From the NCBI GenBank assembly GCA_965649825.1, contig OZ287706.1, forward strand, positions 558,001-622,000: a stretch of DNA of 64,000 nucleotides. The letters are read 5' to 3'. This DNA is from Penicillus capitatus. Taxonomy: Eukaryota > Chlorophyta. The translations under genes and the position numbers were made by a program. Shown here piece by piece: positions 22,647 to 34,097 of the stretch (positions within the stretch are counted from its first letter, which is position 1; each line of letters begins with the position of its first letter). The notes beneath the pieces are model-generated. The model was not told the origin of the DNA. It did no database searches and was given only the letters and a program-made list of their open reading frames with translations.

Positions 22647-24155
22647 TCAACTGCCTTGCATCGTTCTTTGTGTTCTCCCGATCCACCACCTCAATCTGGC
22701 CACATTGGTAAACAGTCCAGCAAAGTCAGAGTGGCCGCAGACGTCCGAAGCGTCTTTCAGGTGCGCGATGGCAACGAGCTCATCTCCGTTGGCGCCTGTG
22801 CTGATCAGCGGGCCTCCCTCGTCTCCTCTGCAGTACTCTCGCTCTCTTGTGGTGCACAGGACGTTTGTCGGGAGGTTTCTTCCGTAGTCTGCCTCGCAGG
22901 CGCCTTCGCTTTCGACGTTCATGTTTCCCACCTGTACGACAGATGCAAAACCGCTGTTCCTCGATTGCCTTCCCAGACCGACGAATCTCAAAGCGTCGCC
23001 CGCTTTGACCACTCCGCGTCCCTGAATGGCGATGGGCGTCTTGCTCGACGGCTTGTTCAGCTTGATCACCGCTAGATCGTATCCATTTCCCAGATTTTGA
23101 GCGCTATCGCCCCTGAACCAGTAAGGATGGATCACAATCTGCGCTGCCTTCCGAATCTGACCAACAGTCGATGTCGTCCGTGGAGATGTTGAGAGAGAGT
23201 ACGCACTTCTGGCTGTTCTCGGCAGTTGCTGCCTGTGCTCTGGACATCGCGAGCATCGATCACGAGGATGGGCACAAAGTGTCCAGTGGATCCGTCCACG
23301 CAGTGCGCTGCCGTCAGCACCGTCTCCTCCGAGATGAGTACACCCCCACAGATGTGCCGGTAGCCCTCGACGAAGGAGGAACGGACGGAAACAAAGTAAG
23401 GATGGCGCTCGCAGGGGGCGTCCACGCCAGGTGCCACGCGCGTCGCGGGGAGAAACGCGTCTTGTATCGGAAAAGGGCCAAAGCTCGCGGTCTGTGGACT
23501 CCCTCCCCCGACGGCAACTGGCTCCTGAAACAGAGAACCCTTGCAAGTGTCCTTGCAATGTAGCCTCTCTTGTTCAACTTACTGCTTTGCAAGCCGACGA
23601 GAATGAGAAGGCGACGAGATCTTCGATCGCTTGCTTTCGGTGGTCACCGGGGCGACACTGTGGCTCGTCGGACAGCAGACAGAGATGATCCAGAATGGAA
23701 CCTCGGTCTCCACAGCTGAAGTCCTCGTTGACCAGCAGATCTTCGACCGTTTGGAAACTGCCGTGCGCTCCGGCGAACGCGGCAAGCGGGACGACGCGAG
23801 GGTTCGTGTCGCCGAAGGGGACGGCTCTGGAGATCGTCAACGACGCCCCGAGCTCGCGGAAGCGGGCAACGCTATCGACGTCGTCTCTCTCCGCTGCGAA
23901 GAACAGAGCTTCTTCCGCTGAACATGGAACGGTTGCCGCGCCGGGATACTCCAACGATCCCGCCGCAGCGGGACAGTCGACCGAGTTGTGCACGAAGCAC
24001 TCGGGCTGCGTCGACGCGCTCGAAGGCAACACGCACCCCGGTTGATTCGTCTGAACGCCGTTGCTGTGGCCATCTGTAGTACAGGCGCATCCTTGTTGTG
24101 CCGAGCAGGGATAGAGACAGAGGGCGAGGATGGCCAATCGGAAACTTGTGTACAT
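22647..24155 (-). CDS. secreted ankyrin-like/trypsin-fold pseudoprotease, paralogue 2
   Basis: Exons 24155-23583, 23539-23207, 23156-22647 (introns 43 and 50 nt, both phase 0), 471 residues. The ATG at 24155 begins a signal peptide (MYTSFRLAILALCLYPCSA). A Cys-rich N-terminus and ankyrin-like repeats follow (EALFFAAERDDVDSVARF, GSFQTVEDLLVNEDF). The S1 domain keeps LTAAHC (His about 270) and GYDLAVIKL (Asp about 329), while CRGDEGGPL carries Glu (GAG) for Ser (about 414). The last exon is 510 nt, exactly as in paralogue 1. The protein probably binds rather than cleaves; the partner is unknown. An in-frame upstream ATG exists but would bury the signal peptide. Confidence 0.8.
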
Positions 24156-25043
24156 CGCAGAGCTCTGCGATGAGTTCTTGCGAGCTTTGCCGGCCGAGTG
24201 CCGCTTCATGGAATACGATGTGCTAAAAAAGAATATCAACGATTCGATAATGATGACCAAACCGTCAAATCTCGATCCGTGCATGCGGCTGTCGCATTCG
24301 GTCAGAGAGCTTCACTTTGTCTCTCTAATGAGCCACTTTCGCGCTTGTGTACGAACCTCTCATGCGATCAGTATGTCTCTTGCCTGTCTGCTAATTGTGT
24401 GCAGCTGTTTGTTTCATCGAGAGAGGGATGACGATGTCCTTCCAGTCCTAGTGACCAGTAAGAACTTGATCGTAAGACAGCTTGAGGAAGGAATCGGCGC
24501 ATCAATCATCGGAACTGCAAATACACGTCGTCGAAATCATCAATCGCGCCGTTTGATATGGTTGTTCGCGACGACAGATCGATCACGTCGCCAAACGGGA
24601 CAACTCACCGCGCTCATATGATGCGACGCGCTTATCTGCGATGCTGGATTGTATGTTGGCGATCAGTATACATCTATCGACACGAGATAATGCCGTAAAG
24701 AGACATTGCGCTTTTTTGAAGTGCAATACGATGATGGCAAAAGCACAGGCTCATTGTCGAATGGCACGAAGTTCAAGTGGCAGACCACACTTGTGAACGA
24801 CACCTTTTTCTCTTCCACTATCAGCCCGTTCTCACGACCACGAAGACGCAGACGGATAACGCCGTGCAGAGCACACACTCTCTTCAGCAAGTCGTTCAGA
24901 ACAAGAGACGAAAGTCTCTTCGTCTTCTCAGGCTGCACGGCAGTACCTGTGCCAGACAACACCGTTCCTCGGGGAAATCTCTTTGTTTCGTTCCGCCGCG
25001 CTTCTGATTTTTTTTTACTTCGGTCGTCTGCCCGACGTACCGA
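24156..25043. other. intergenic, divergent upstream regions
   Basis: About 890 bp between two divergently transcribed genes. A 163-codon plus frame (24130-24621) overlaps the pseudoprotease start antisense and has no domain. Confidence 0.45.
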
Positions 25044-26427
25044 ATGAGTTCAATAGATTCTCATAACGATCCCCATCTCTGCAAACACTGCATCATGTAT
25101 TCGGAAGGTGCCGTTATCGACGGACGCTTTCGAGTCCTCCGCGTCCGTCTTTCGACAGTCGGGTACATCTGCGAGGTGTGGCTCTGTCGTCCGAGCAATC
25201 CATCCTCCACTCTGAGTCGACCTGTGTTAGTGCGAAAGGCTTTCGGACAAACTCCCGGTCACTGTGAAATGCCTTTCACTGGAGACCACCGCTTCTTCCA
25301 TCCGACAAGACATCTACGAGAAACAGAAACAAGTAAGCGTCTCAGCAGGTAGACCAACGCGCGCGCCTAGCTCTCTCGCTTTCAGGAAATGTGTAACCTT
25401 CTTCACTGTGGCACTCGACAGAACAATGAGTCCTTTGAGAGAGAAGTTGGAACGGAGAAGATCTATCACATTGTGCTCGTACGTTGCCTTGCTAGTCTCG
25501 GGTGCTTCCTGCAAGTGTATCACTCAGATTCATGCGCAGAGAACGCAATCCAGCGTTACTGCTGACTGGGAAGGAAGGTGAGGCGACTCGAGTGGTGTCG
25601 GCGGTGAACTCGAACGCTATCCTGTTCGTCCAGTGTTTCGAGAGCGGAAGAGAGGAAACAAGGACCAGGAAAATCATACGTCGTTAGACGTGGAGAGACC
25701 CATCTTGGAGCACATGTCCCTCCTGCGTCCTGCGGCGGTAAGACACTGTTACTTTGAGTTGTCCTCGCTGGCAGCTGAGATCAAGGGAAGTTCGTCTCCA
25801 TTGTTTGTAGGATGCCTGTATCTTCTTGTAGCTCTCATCTACTGCGCGATAGCTGTGCCCTTGACAGTTGGCGTCATCATCCGATTTCCATCTGAACGTA
25901 CGTTATGGAACATGCCTTCATCTTTGAAGCAACTCTTGGTATGTAGCAACGACTTGGATTGGTCCTATTATCATAAGCTCGCTCTTCGGCCTCGGATTGA
26001 TATCCAATTTCCCATATTTCTTCAGCCGTGAGCGGATCACGATCACCGCGACAGAGTTCGAAATTAGAAGAACTCTCGATTTCCAATACTGCATCTCCTC
26101 CCGAACAGAAGCCAGTGAAGAAGACAGCGCTAATGAACTGGAAGGGGTGATGCAGGGTTGTTTGACTCAACAAATATCTGGCAACACATCCGAACTAATG
26201 AGAGCACAGGTACGAATTCACTGTCTTCGAATGGGCGGTATTGTTGCGTTTACCGGCAGATAACCTTCTACGGTAGCGGCGACAGCGGTAGAGAACAACA
26301 TCTCGAATTGATCGGCAGCTTTGGAAAACGTCGTATTGCAAAGGCGATCTCTGCAGACGATGAAATGGCTTTCCTTGAAGGAGAGATCAATTCCTTCCTC
26401 CAAGACTTACGAGTCCTGGATTATTGA
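25044..26427 (+). CDS. multi-exon membrane protein, possibly kinase-related
   Basis: Exons I can place: 25044-25257, a 23-nt micro-exon 25310-25332, one from 25386, and the last two ending at 26215 and running 26266-26427 (introns 52, 53 and 50 nt). The middle joins are uncertain. The N-terminus has a CKHC pair and DGRFRVLR...EVWLC...VLVRKA, the order expected at the start of a protein kinase lobe but without a clear glycine loop. A single strong transmembrane segment follows (LYLLVALIYCAIAVPLTVGV). The C-terminus (ITITATEFEI..., SGNTSEL, FGKRRIAKAIS, EINSFL) resembles the tail of cyanobacterial-type Ser/Thr kinase proteins. Function is not assigned; it could be a degenerate kinase. Confidence 0.4.
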
Positions 26428-27060
26428 GGTCAAGGCCGATGCCTTGCATCAGACATTTCATTACACTGGCGAAGTGCCGCTAATGATTCTGCAACATCAC
26501 TTGTCTTTGACTCTCCTCCTGCGTTTCAACGATGGCACATGCCTGTTACACGCATACATGCCGCATTTTTAGTCATTAGTCAGGTACATGTCGCTGCACT
26601 ATCTCACGTCTCAATCAAGTAACATCATCGCCAATTTGCCATCTGTCTCGTCATTGACACCTTTCACTGTGTCGTGGCTGTTTCTCACTCAATGTCTCGC
26701 ACTTTGTTAGCGTTTTTGGTTATCTATTTGTACTAACTTACTCTTTATTGGAACGACGCAAGGAACGGATGTAAAGGGTTGTAAACATGCACTGAGCGCT
26801 CACTGACTAATACGCTGAAAGGTTGACGACTACTTACACCAAAAAAGCAACCCGTCGTAGCTGTGTTCGGTGCGTTCTTTTTTTGTCTGCTTGGCGATAT
26901 GCCTGCCGGTCCATCCTGTTCGCGTCAGTCACTCGTAGGTACTTTCCCCAGCCGATCTGAAACCATCTCAACAAAAATTCAGTTCTGGAGGACGGAATGT
27001 AACCGACTGTAGTCAAGGTGACGAATCCTCGCACAGCGTCGTTGATGCATCGGGCAAAAA
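26428..27060. other. intergenic, no gene seen
   Basis: 630 bp after the membrane-protein gene; AT-rich in part, with no convincing coding region. Confidence 0.5.
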
Positions 27061-27127
27061 ACCAAGACGCTGAACGTCGTCGACTCTGCTCTCGTGGCGT
27101 GCGTCATTGCATCGTTCCTGAGTCTGC
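27061..27127 (+). pseudogene. stray fragment of the amino-acid permease gene
   Basis: 67 bp matching 29878-29944 of the permease with three mismatches. It encodes TKTLNVV-SALVACVI-SF and then loses similarity. It is too short to be a gene and likely reflects a local duplication or repair event. Confidence 0.8.
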
Positions 27128-27960
27128 CGCGGCGGTGTTCTCACTGCGATCATCCTCGCACGGAATCTATGCAAGACCCTGCGTTCAGCCATCGGATGGG
27201 CTGATCATCTATAGTCCCTCTTCTGCTGCTGCCGCTAACGGAGATCATTTGGATTGCTGGACCGTTCTTCTTGAGAGACAACCTAGATGCGGCATTCCTC
27301 CACGAAAGCCTCTCGTCACCCTCGACTGAATTACTGCTAATGCCTGTTTGAATGAACCTCACGCGAAACTTTACACCTCCTGGATGAAGATGACCGCAAA
27401 CTCTCCGCAGTTGCTTCTATAGAGATGACTAGCGCAGTATGTATCTACGGCGTTCTCTAAAATCGCCATGACCTGTTCCCGAAGATTTCGAGTGCGATAT
27501 CGGTCAGAGACTAGGGCCTGTGGAAAAACGAGTTAACTGCCAATGTTCTGTTCTTTAACAGCTGTTTTTTGGCATTCTCTCCTAAACCCATCGTTTGTGC
27601 ACCATTTCTCCGTAGAACCCACTGCACGAGACCGAAGTATTTCCAGAACTCGTTGGCCGACTGAATCAATTCAAGCGACAAAGGAGAACTTCCCGAAACG
27701 CACAGAGCACTTTGCATCAAACAAAGAGGGACCTGAATGTTCTGCTTGTCGACACGAAAAAGAGATCCGCGTTCGATCTGTCGGCGGCCAAGAGACAATT
27801 CACAGGCACCGCGTCCAAGTAGAAAGTTCTTTTTCGGCAAAGGTGCAAACGCCAAGTGTTTTCCAATCCGGACTCCGAGGAAGAGACGACAGCGAAGACG
27901 CGAAGCAAGAATGCTAGGAAGTCTATGCAAACGACTAGAGTGTGTACTAAGAACCCGCCT
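27128..27960. other. intergenic, no gene resolved
   Basis: 830 bp. Overlapping plus and minus frames (for example 27511-27930 minus) lack any domain. Confidence 0.45.
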
Positions 27961-28720
27961 ACCTGTAAAAACAGAACAGAGTTTGCTGTCGATTGAGAAC
28001 TACTTTTCGCGATAGGCGACGGCGGCGGACGCGACGAATACGAAAGCAAATCTTTACAGCTCCGTATTCAGCGGCGAAAAGAATCAAAGGGCGAGAGGAC
28101 AAAAGTTTTTGTCCGGGTGGTGACTCCATCGTCGGCCCCCGAACTGGCTCGACGTTGTCCTTTCCCCGCCGTAACCCATCCAACTCGGCGCGGGCTCGCC
28201 AGACACATCCGGGTCAACTCTGATGGGACTACCCTCCTCTGTGTCCGGCGCAGGAATCGAACCCCCGCGGTCGTACTTCTCGAACTGGCCAACTGCACCA
28301 TCCGCATACGGGTCGATCCCCACGGTCGAGAAGTTGCCGACCCCATCGTATGCCCACAGGTGACGACTTCGTTGACGACTCTGGTGCCACTTCGCCTCCT
28401 CCCGTGCATCCGTGACGACTACGTTGACGACTTTAACACACAACGCTTGTATCATGTGACGACTCTTGTCAACTTCTGCAAGACCTGTCCGTTTCTGCGT
28501 TTCTCCTAATTCACCACATCGCCTTTCACCTCTCAAGGCGTACTCTCACAGACGAAGACTTCTACTTCGACGATAGGGAGGAGATTACGAGAGTGAACTT
28601 GGACTTCGTCGAGCTATTTTGGCAGCATCTTTGCGACTCTCTCGGATACCGATTTTCCTGTGTGCTGTAAGTGGTGAATGCGTCCGCGGGATACCGAAGA
28701 GGAAACCAGTGGACAAAAAG
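27961..28720 (-). repeat. repeat-family copy C
   Basis: Minus orientation. It shares its whole length with copy D (51.3-52.1 kb) at moderate identity, and its core with all copies at about 98 percent. Similarity to copy D fades gradually past the left end of the element rather than stopping sharply, so the true boundary is unclear. It does not carry the 6.1-7.0 kb part of arms A and B. Confidence 0.7.
28084..28347 (-). other. conserved 88-codon core, copy C
   Basis: Frame ends with TGA at 28084-28086. The open frame extends upstream to 28536, giving up to 150 codons through the more variable part. Used as the reference when comparing copies. Confidence 0.5.
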
Positions 28721-29206
28721 TCGCGTTAAATGTCTTTAAAAGCAAGTGCAAACATCCGTGTCAATTTCTCTCGGACTAAAGAGTGAAACAGTGAAGGCGC
28801 TTTCCAATAAGCTACAGTAGCAGGCTGCGTTAGACCGAAACAACGTTTGCTTTCTTGCCATCTGCGCCGTCCTCCAACCGAGACCACCAAAGGGAATGCA
28901 AACTTGATTGAAAGAAGGAGGGCAGTCGTCGGATTTCGAGCTTAGCTACAAGATGGATCTATCTTGTAGAAGGTGGATATCGACCTAAAGGGACGGGGTC
29001 CCATCATGACTTTTTAATGGCGACACATGTCCAAACAATGTGGATCTTTACGTTTTACAAAACCCTGTCGATATTCTCTTTGTAAGACTTTTCAATATTC
29101 GAATCGCGACCAGAACAACATATCTCTCCGGGGAACTGTCAAATGGGCAACCAGAGTGGCGACTCTCCGCGACTACTAAGGTTTGGTTCATTGCTGAAGG
29201 TTGATC
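28721..29206. other. intergenic, upstream of permease
   Basis: About 490 bp, no gene or clear promoter element seen. Confidence 0.5.
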
Positions 29207-30636
29207 ATGATCCGCGCATCGAAGCCGCACGGTCGACTACTGGACAGCGCGTTTCGAACAGCGGGTTCGAAGCGTCGTGCGAATCTGCGACGCGACTCCA
29301 CTAGGCGACGGGTTCAGAAATCAGAGAACGACGTCGCCGTTTCGAAGGAGATCCAGTCGACGACCGGCCGAACGCAGCGTCTGTGGTCCAACCTCGACCC
29401 GGAGACGCTCAAACACGAGCCTGGAAACGTCTTCGGCGCCGCCGCCCTCGTGGCAGGCACAACGATCGGCGCCGGCATCCTTGCCCTCCCCGCCGTCACC
29501 CAGGTCTCCCGACAGCCTTCTGCCTTTCGAACGAGAGCAGTGCTTCTCAGGAGTCCGGCTTCGTCGCGTCGAGCGTCGCCATCTGCGGCGTCTGCGCTTT
29601 CTCGGTGGTCACGGGGCTCCTCATCGCCGAGGTCAACATAAACACGATGTGCGAGCTCGGCTCCGGAGGCGTCTCGCTGACGTCCATGGCTGAAAGGACT
29701 CTGGGTCCTCTGGGCACGCGGGTCTCGAGCGCGGCCTACGTCTTCCTTCACTACGCCCTCCTCGTCGCCTACATATCCCGAGGCGGTAGCATCCTGAGCG
29801 AGTGGCTCGACGTGCCTCCGTGGACAGGTGGCATCATCTTTGCCTTGCCGCTCGGCGGCCTGTGCTACGCGTCCAGCACCAAGACGCTGAACGTCGTCAA
29901 CTCTGCTCTCGTGGCGTGCGTCATCGGATCGTTCCTGAGTCTGCTGCTGGTCGGCAGCGGAGGCATCCAGCTCGACAACCTCGCCAAGGCAGACTGGTCG
30001 GCTGTTCCCGCAAGCCTCTCCATCCTGTCCCTGGCCTTCGTCTACCACAACATCGTCCCAGTAGTGGCGTCGGACCTGGAAGGCGACATCCAGAAGGTGC
30101 GCACGGCCGTCGTCTTGGGCACAGTAGTGCCGCTGATCATGTTTCTGTCGTGGGACGCCACGATACTCGGATCCGCCTCGTCTGGTAGCGCTGCAGATCC
30201 TCTGGGAGCCCTACAGTCGAGCAACCCGCTCTTCTCGCCGCTGGTGCAGAGCTTCTCTCTGTTTGCACTGGCCACCTCATACATCGGATTCGTTCTGGGC
30301 CTCGCGGACTTCATCTCCGACGCCGTGAAGTTGCCCTCCGGTCGACAGCCCGTTCCGTACCTTGTCGCATTGCTGCCGCCTCTGGGACTGGCGTTCACCT
30401 ACTCCGATGTGTTCTTTAAAGCCCTGGACTACGCCGGGACATACGGAGTGCTCGTCCTGTTCGGCGTGGTTCCAGCTCTGATGGCTTGGAGCGAGCGATA
30501 CGGCGGAACGACGGTCACGTCGACGCAGATCGTTCCAGGAGGTCGCCTGGCGCTCATCTTCATCGGAGGAACGGCGGCTGCCGTCATTGCCAATGAGTTT
30601 GCCGAGCTGATTAGCAGCATCGGGCACTCCAGCTGA
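29207..30636 (+). CDS. tryptophan/tyrosine permease family protein, plastid type
   Basis: 460 residues from exons 29207-29503 and 29551-30636 (47-nt intron, phase 0). The intron falls inside the first helix signature: GTTIGAGILALPAVTQ before it and ESGFVASSVA after it. About eleven hydrophobic helices follow, as usual for the aromatic amino-acid permease family (HAAAP, PF03222-like) found in bacteria and in plastids of plants and algae. The first 65 residues are Arg/Ser-rich without acidic runs, suggesting a plastid transit peptide. The ATG at 29207 is preferred; the frame is open only slightly upstream. Transport of tyrosine or tryptophan across a plastid membrane is inferred from the family. 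Confidence 0.85.
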
Positions 30637-31084
30637 CGGCGGCCAGCTTCAGCAACGACGTCGCGGACGCTGTCTTGATACTGTCTCAGATATTTTTCGT
30701 CGAAAAGACTTCTTTGTTCGTCTGTAGAATTCGCGCAATCGATCCTCCACGTGCGGCGGCTCCGCGTTTGTTTCCCCTAGTCCCGAAGAATCAACACTCG
30801 TCAGTCGACAGACTAGGCGACGGCAGCTCCGACGTCCTCTCTCCAGCAGCGGTCTTCGAACTAGGTGGCACAGCCTCCGACATGTCTCCGACGTCGACGT
30901 TTAGAGAGGGGCGACGGCCGGTCGCGCGTCTAGACAGACGTTCGCTTGCCTGCTTTTTTATGCGATCAGAAGTCGTCAGCGAGCGACACGTTAGAAGTCG
31001 TTGACGAGCCGACAGCGACAGCCCCGAAGGTTGCAAGGAGGATATTCACCTTCAAACGTCTTCGCTTTTATAGCAGCCACCACG
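30637..31084. other. intergenic, no gene seen
   Basis: 450 bp between two same-strand genes; short frames only. Confidence 0.5.
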
Positions 31085-32177
31085 ATGACAGATGAGGAAG
31101 ACGCGGAACAGACATCCCTCAAACGACTCTACCGTTCCATGCAGCGCTTTGAGGTCATAGTCTCAGCGAGGGATCCTCTCTTGACGCTCCGCGATCTAGA
31201 ACAAAATCGGAGGAGGCGAAGGCTACGAAGGCGTCTACGGTACCATCACGCTGCAAGGAATGGCGGCGGTTGTTGCCTCTATGCGACGCCACTGCTCCTT
31301 CGCAGCTGACAGTCGTTTCGTGGACGTGGGAGCCGGTCTGGGACGTCCTCTGATGCACGCCCTCGTCAGTCCGGGAGTGACATCCCTGTGGGGCATCGAG
31401 GTGGACAGCGTCAAGGTGCAGAAAGCGCTGGCCTTTATGGGCCACATCCGCCAGAAACTCGTCGCCGATCAGATCATTGACTCCGAGAAAGTAGCGACGC
31501 CCAAGTTCACGCACTCTCCCGTCGAAGAGGTCGCGCCGCGCAGTCGGACACACAGCTTGATGTGAGACTGTACAGATAGCGTCGCTGGATCCTTACACGC
31601 ACGTCTACTCGTTCTGGGAAGGCGTTCCCGAGGAGGGCAAGTGCGCGCTGGGGCGGCTGTTCACCGAATCCGAAACGATGATGGCAACAGATCCCATTCA
31701 TCTCATGGCAGCAGAGATCGAGCGATGCTGTAGGGACTGGCCGTCGTGCAGCGGGCGTTTCGGAAGTGCCCGGTGGCGGAGATGGCGAAGCGAGGGTTCT
31801 ACGGAATCGAGCTGAAGCAGTCTATGCGCGTTCGCATGTCAGGTGCGCACCACCGAACAGCTGCCGCCCCGTCAATGCAGCCGTGTCTGCTCTGCACAGG
31901 AAGCGGTCAGGTGTTCCATGCCTACGTCTTCAGGAAGCTCCCTCCTCCTTCGCAGCGGGCAACGGTCGGGGCGATCGCCACGCCAAAGAAGAACTCCAAG
32001 CGCCATCGCAGCACGATCCCTTGCATCGACGCAGACGATGGATGCAGTGGCACGGCAGGCACAGAAGCGATTCCAGCCGAAGAGCTGTCAGTCGTGCGAC
32101 GGTCCCTCTGCACACTGGAGCTCACGGGGCCTCCGCTGCGCCACACCGTATCCAATCCGATTGGCTCATCTCCGTGA
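31085..32177 (+). CDS. DOT1-like SAM-dependent methyltransferase
   Basis: 297 residues from exons 31085-31153, 31200-31529, 31576-31683, 31734-31842, 31900-32177. Introns are 46, 46, 50 and 57 nt. The third begins GC instead of GT, and this join is needed to keep the family order. Motif I is FVDVGAGLGRPLMHAL, followed by the acidic loop GIEVDSVKVQKA. Downstream come YSFWEGVP, LAVVQRAF, GIELKQSMRVRMSGSG and a final beta-strand HAYVFRKL, an arrangement seen in small DOT1-like histone/protein methyltransferases. The C-terminal 60 residues are a Ser/Lys/Pro-rich tail. It is convergent with the photolyase gene, 93 bp apart. The substrate is not determined. Confidence 0.7.
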
Positions 32178-32269
32178 TGCAATGACAAGAGTCTTGTAGC
32201 AAGAACATTTAAAGAATAACCATCCTTCTTCGAACAGCAGCGTACACTAGCGAAATCGGCCCTCAGAGA

Positions 32270-34097
32270 TCACTCTCGTGTCTGCTTAAATTCCTTCGCG
32301 AGGCGGTCGACGCGGGCGATGTACGCGTCGATGTCGAACTTCCTCTTACATCCGCCGTGAGTCATCGGACGGATCTTGCCAGTCACCAGACGCTCACGAA
32401 ATGCCTAAGCATCAATGGACGTCACATGAGAATGGAGGATGCGGGGAGCACTCGATCGTGAATGCCGGCGATGGACCACTGACACCCGGCGTATCCGTTG
32501 GGATCCGTCCCGTCAAGCGAATACTTGTCGTTTAAGTAGATCGACGTGTCCAGGGCTTCCTCGGCTGTGGCACTCCACTCCAAGATCTTCTTTGCCCAGT
32601 ACATCCGCATGTAGCCATGAAGCTTTCCCGCATACAGCAGCTCCCTCTGACAGGCATTCCACAGATCCTCGTGCGTCTTCGCCTTCTCGAACTCCTCCCT
32701 TATCTCAGGTCTGACCGCAGAAGCCGAAATACCGGCGTCGTACCTCGTGTATATGTGCTCTCGCTTGTCCTCAAGGTGCTCTTGCAGCGTCTGTCTGGCC
32801 CAGGAGGCCGCAGCGTCGAGGGAATCGTAACGAGGCTCGTAGTGACAGAGGTTGTCTGAGAGTTCCCTTCTCACGATGAGCTCCTCCAGAAACTGATCAA
32901 CACTTTCTCTACAGCTCTTGCGTCCGATTCGGTTTGATCGAGACAGAACAATCAGACTTGAGCTGTTGGCGCTGCTTCCGTGCTTCGAATGCTGCTCGCT
33001 GTGGCGACAAGAATCCGAAGTGGAAGTAAGGGGACAGTCCTGACTGTGCGTCTGGAATCGCAGGGTCATTGCGTTTCTCGGCATAGGAGGACAGTCTTTT
33101 CTTCTGTAGGAAGGCGGCCAGGGCGTCCCTCCCTGCATCCTCCCCCGCATCTACCCATGACACCTCTGGGACCTCCGCCCCACGCTGCCGCGCTTCCTCC
33201 TGTAGGGCCTCCCAGTCGATCAGATCTGCAGTGCAGCTCTCAGGCCAGGCGTTTGCGGGAAGAGGCTTCATCGGAGGGAAGTTGGTCAGAAACTGGTCCA
33301 GTCTTGAGTGGATCTTTGGGCGGATCGTATAGGCGGCGTGTTCGCGCTTGGAGCTTGCCACCCAAACGGGAACCACATTGTGAGCATCTACCTCTTCCAA
33401 GGCACAGTCGATGTTGTCCATGACCTGGAGGGGCCCTCACTCCGACATAGGAGAAGAATCTCTGCTTACATCGTGTTTCCATTTCTGTGCTTCGCGCAGG
33501 GGAGAATAGTCCATGGCGATGAGACGGGCCTCGCAACGACGGGCCAAGTCTGGCAGCGTCTGTCCTGGATCTCCTCTCAGCAGAAAGAACGGAATGCTCT
33601 TCTCCTTCAACTTCTCCTCTACCGACTGCAGCCCCCGCAGCATGAAGCACGCCTGTCGGGCGCCTCGGTCCAGAAATTCGTCGACCTATGGAAACGGGAT
33701 GAGCCACCAGCTTAAGAGATACCAAATGGGGACCAGCGTGAAGACGGTGGCGAGAGGCGAGTCGGTGCGCTGCGCCTCGTCCACAGCGTGCAGCAGGGCC
33801 CAGTTGTCAGCAACGCGTATGTCTCTCGACATCCTACTCCAGCAACTGTCCAGTGTCGGGAAGTGATGGCGACACAAACCAATAGAGAACGGGTTTGTTG
33901 GTCTTGACCGACGGTCCCTTCCATCGGATGAGGCGATCGGGATCCACCGTGAGGTCCGTTCTCAAAGACTTGACGGAGGTCTTCGTTGCGGAGGCGGCAC
34001 TACGTTTTGACATTCCTTCCACTGCCTGCACGAACATACGGGATCGCATTTCGCACATTCCAGACTCGAACTCCGGAATCTCAGCCGATGACTCCAT
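32270..34097 (-). CDS. class II CPD photolyase
   Basis: 530 residues from exons 34097-33880, 33833-33734, 33685-33470, 33424-32958, 32908-32452, 32404-32270. Introns are 46, 48, 45, 49 and 47 nt, all GT-AG. The enzyme repairs cyclobutane pyrimidine dimers using blue light and FAD. Class II landmarks appear in order: [103 protein letters not shown] and [11 protein letters not shown]. The last three surround the FAD and the electron-transfer tryptophans. The length is normal for the class. The start could instead be one of the next in-frame Mets (about 34058), which would remove a 10-bp overlap with the divergent gene. Confidence 0.92.

Noticed and set aside
27511-27930. 139-codon minus-strand frame
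   Set aside because: Overlaps open plus frames, no domain, no splice continuation.
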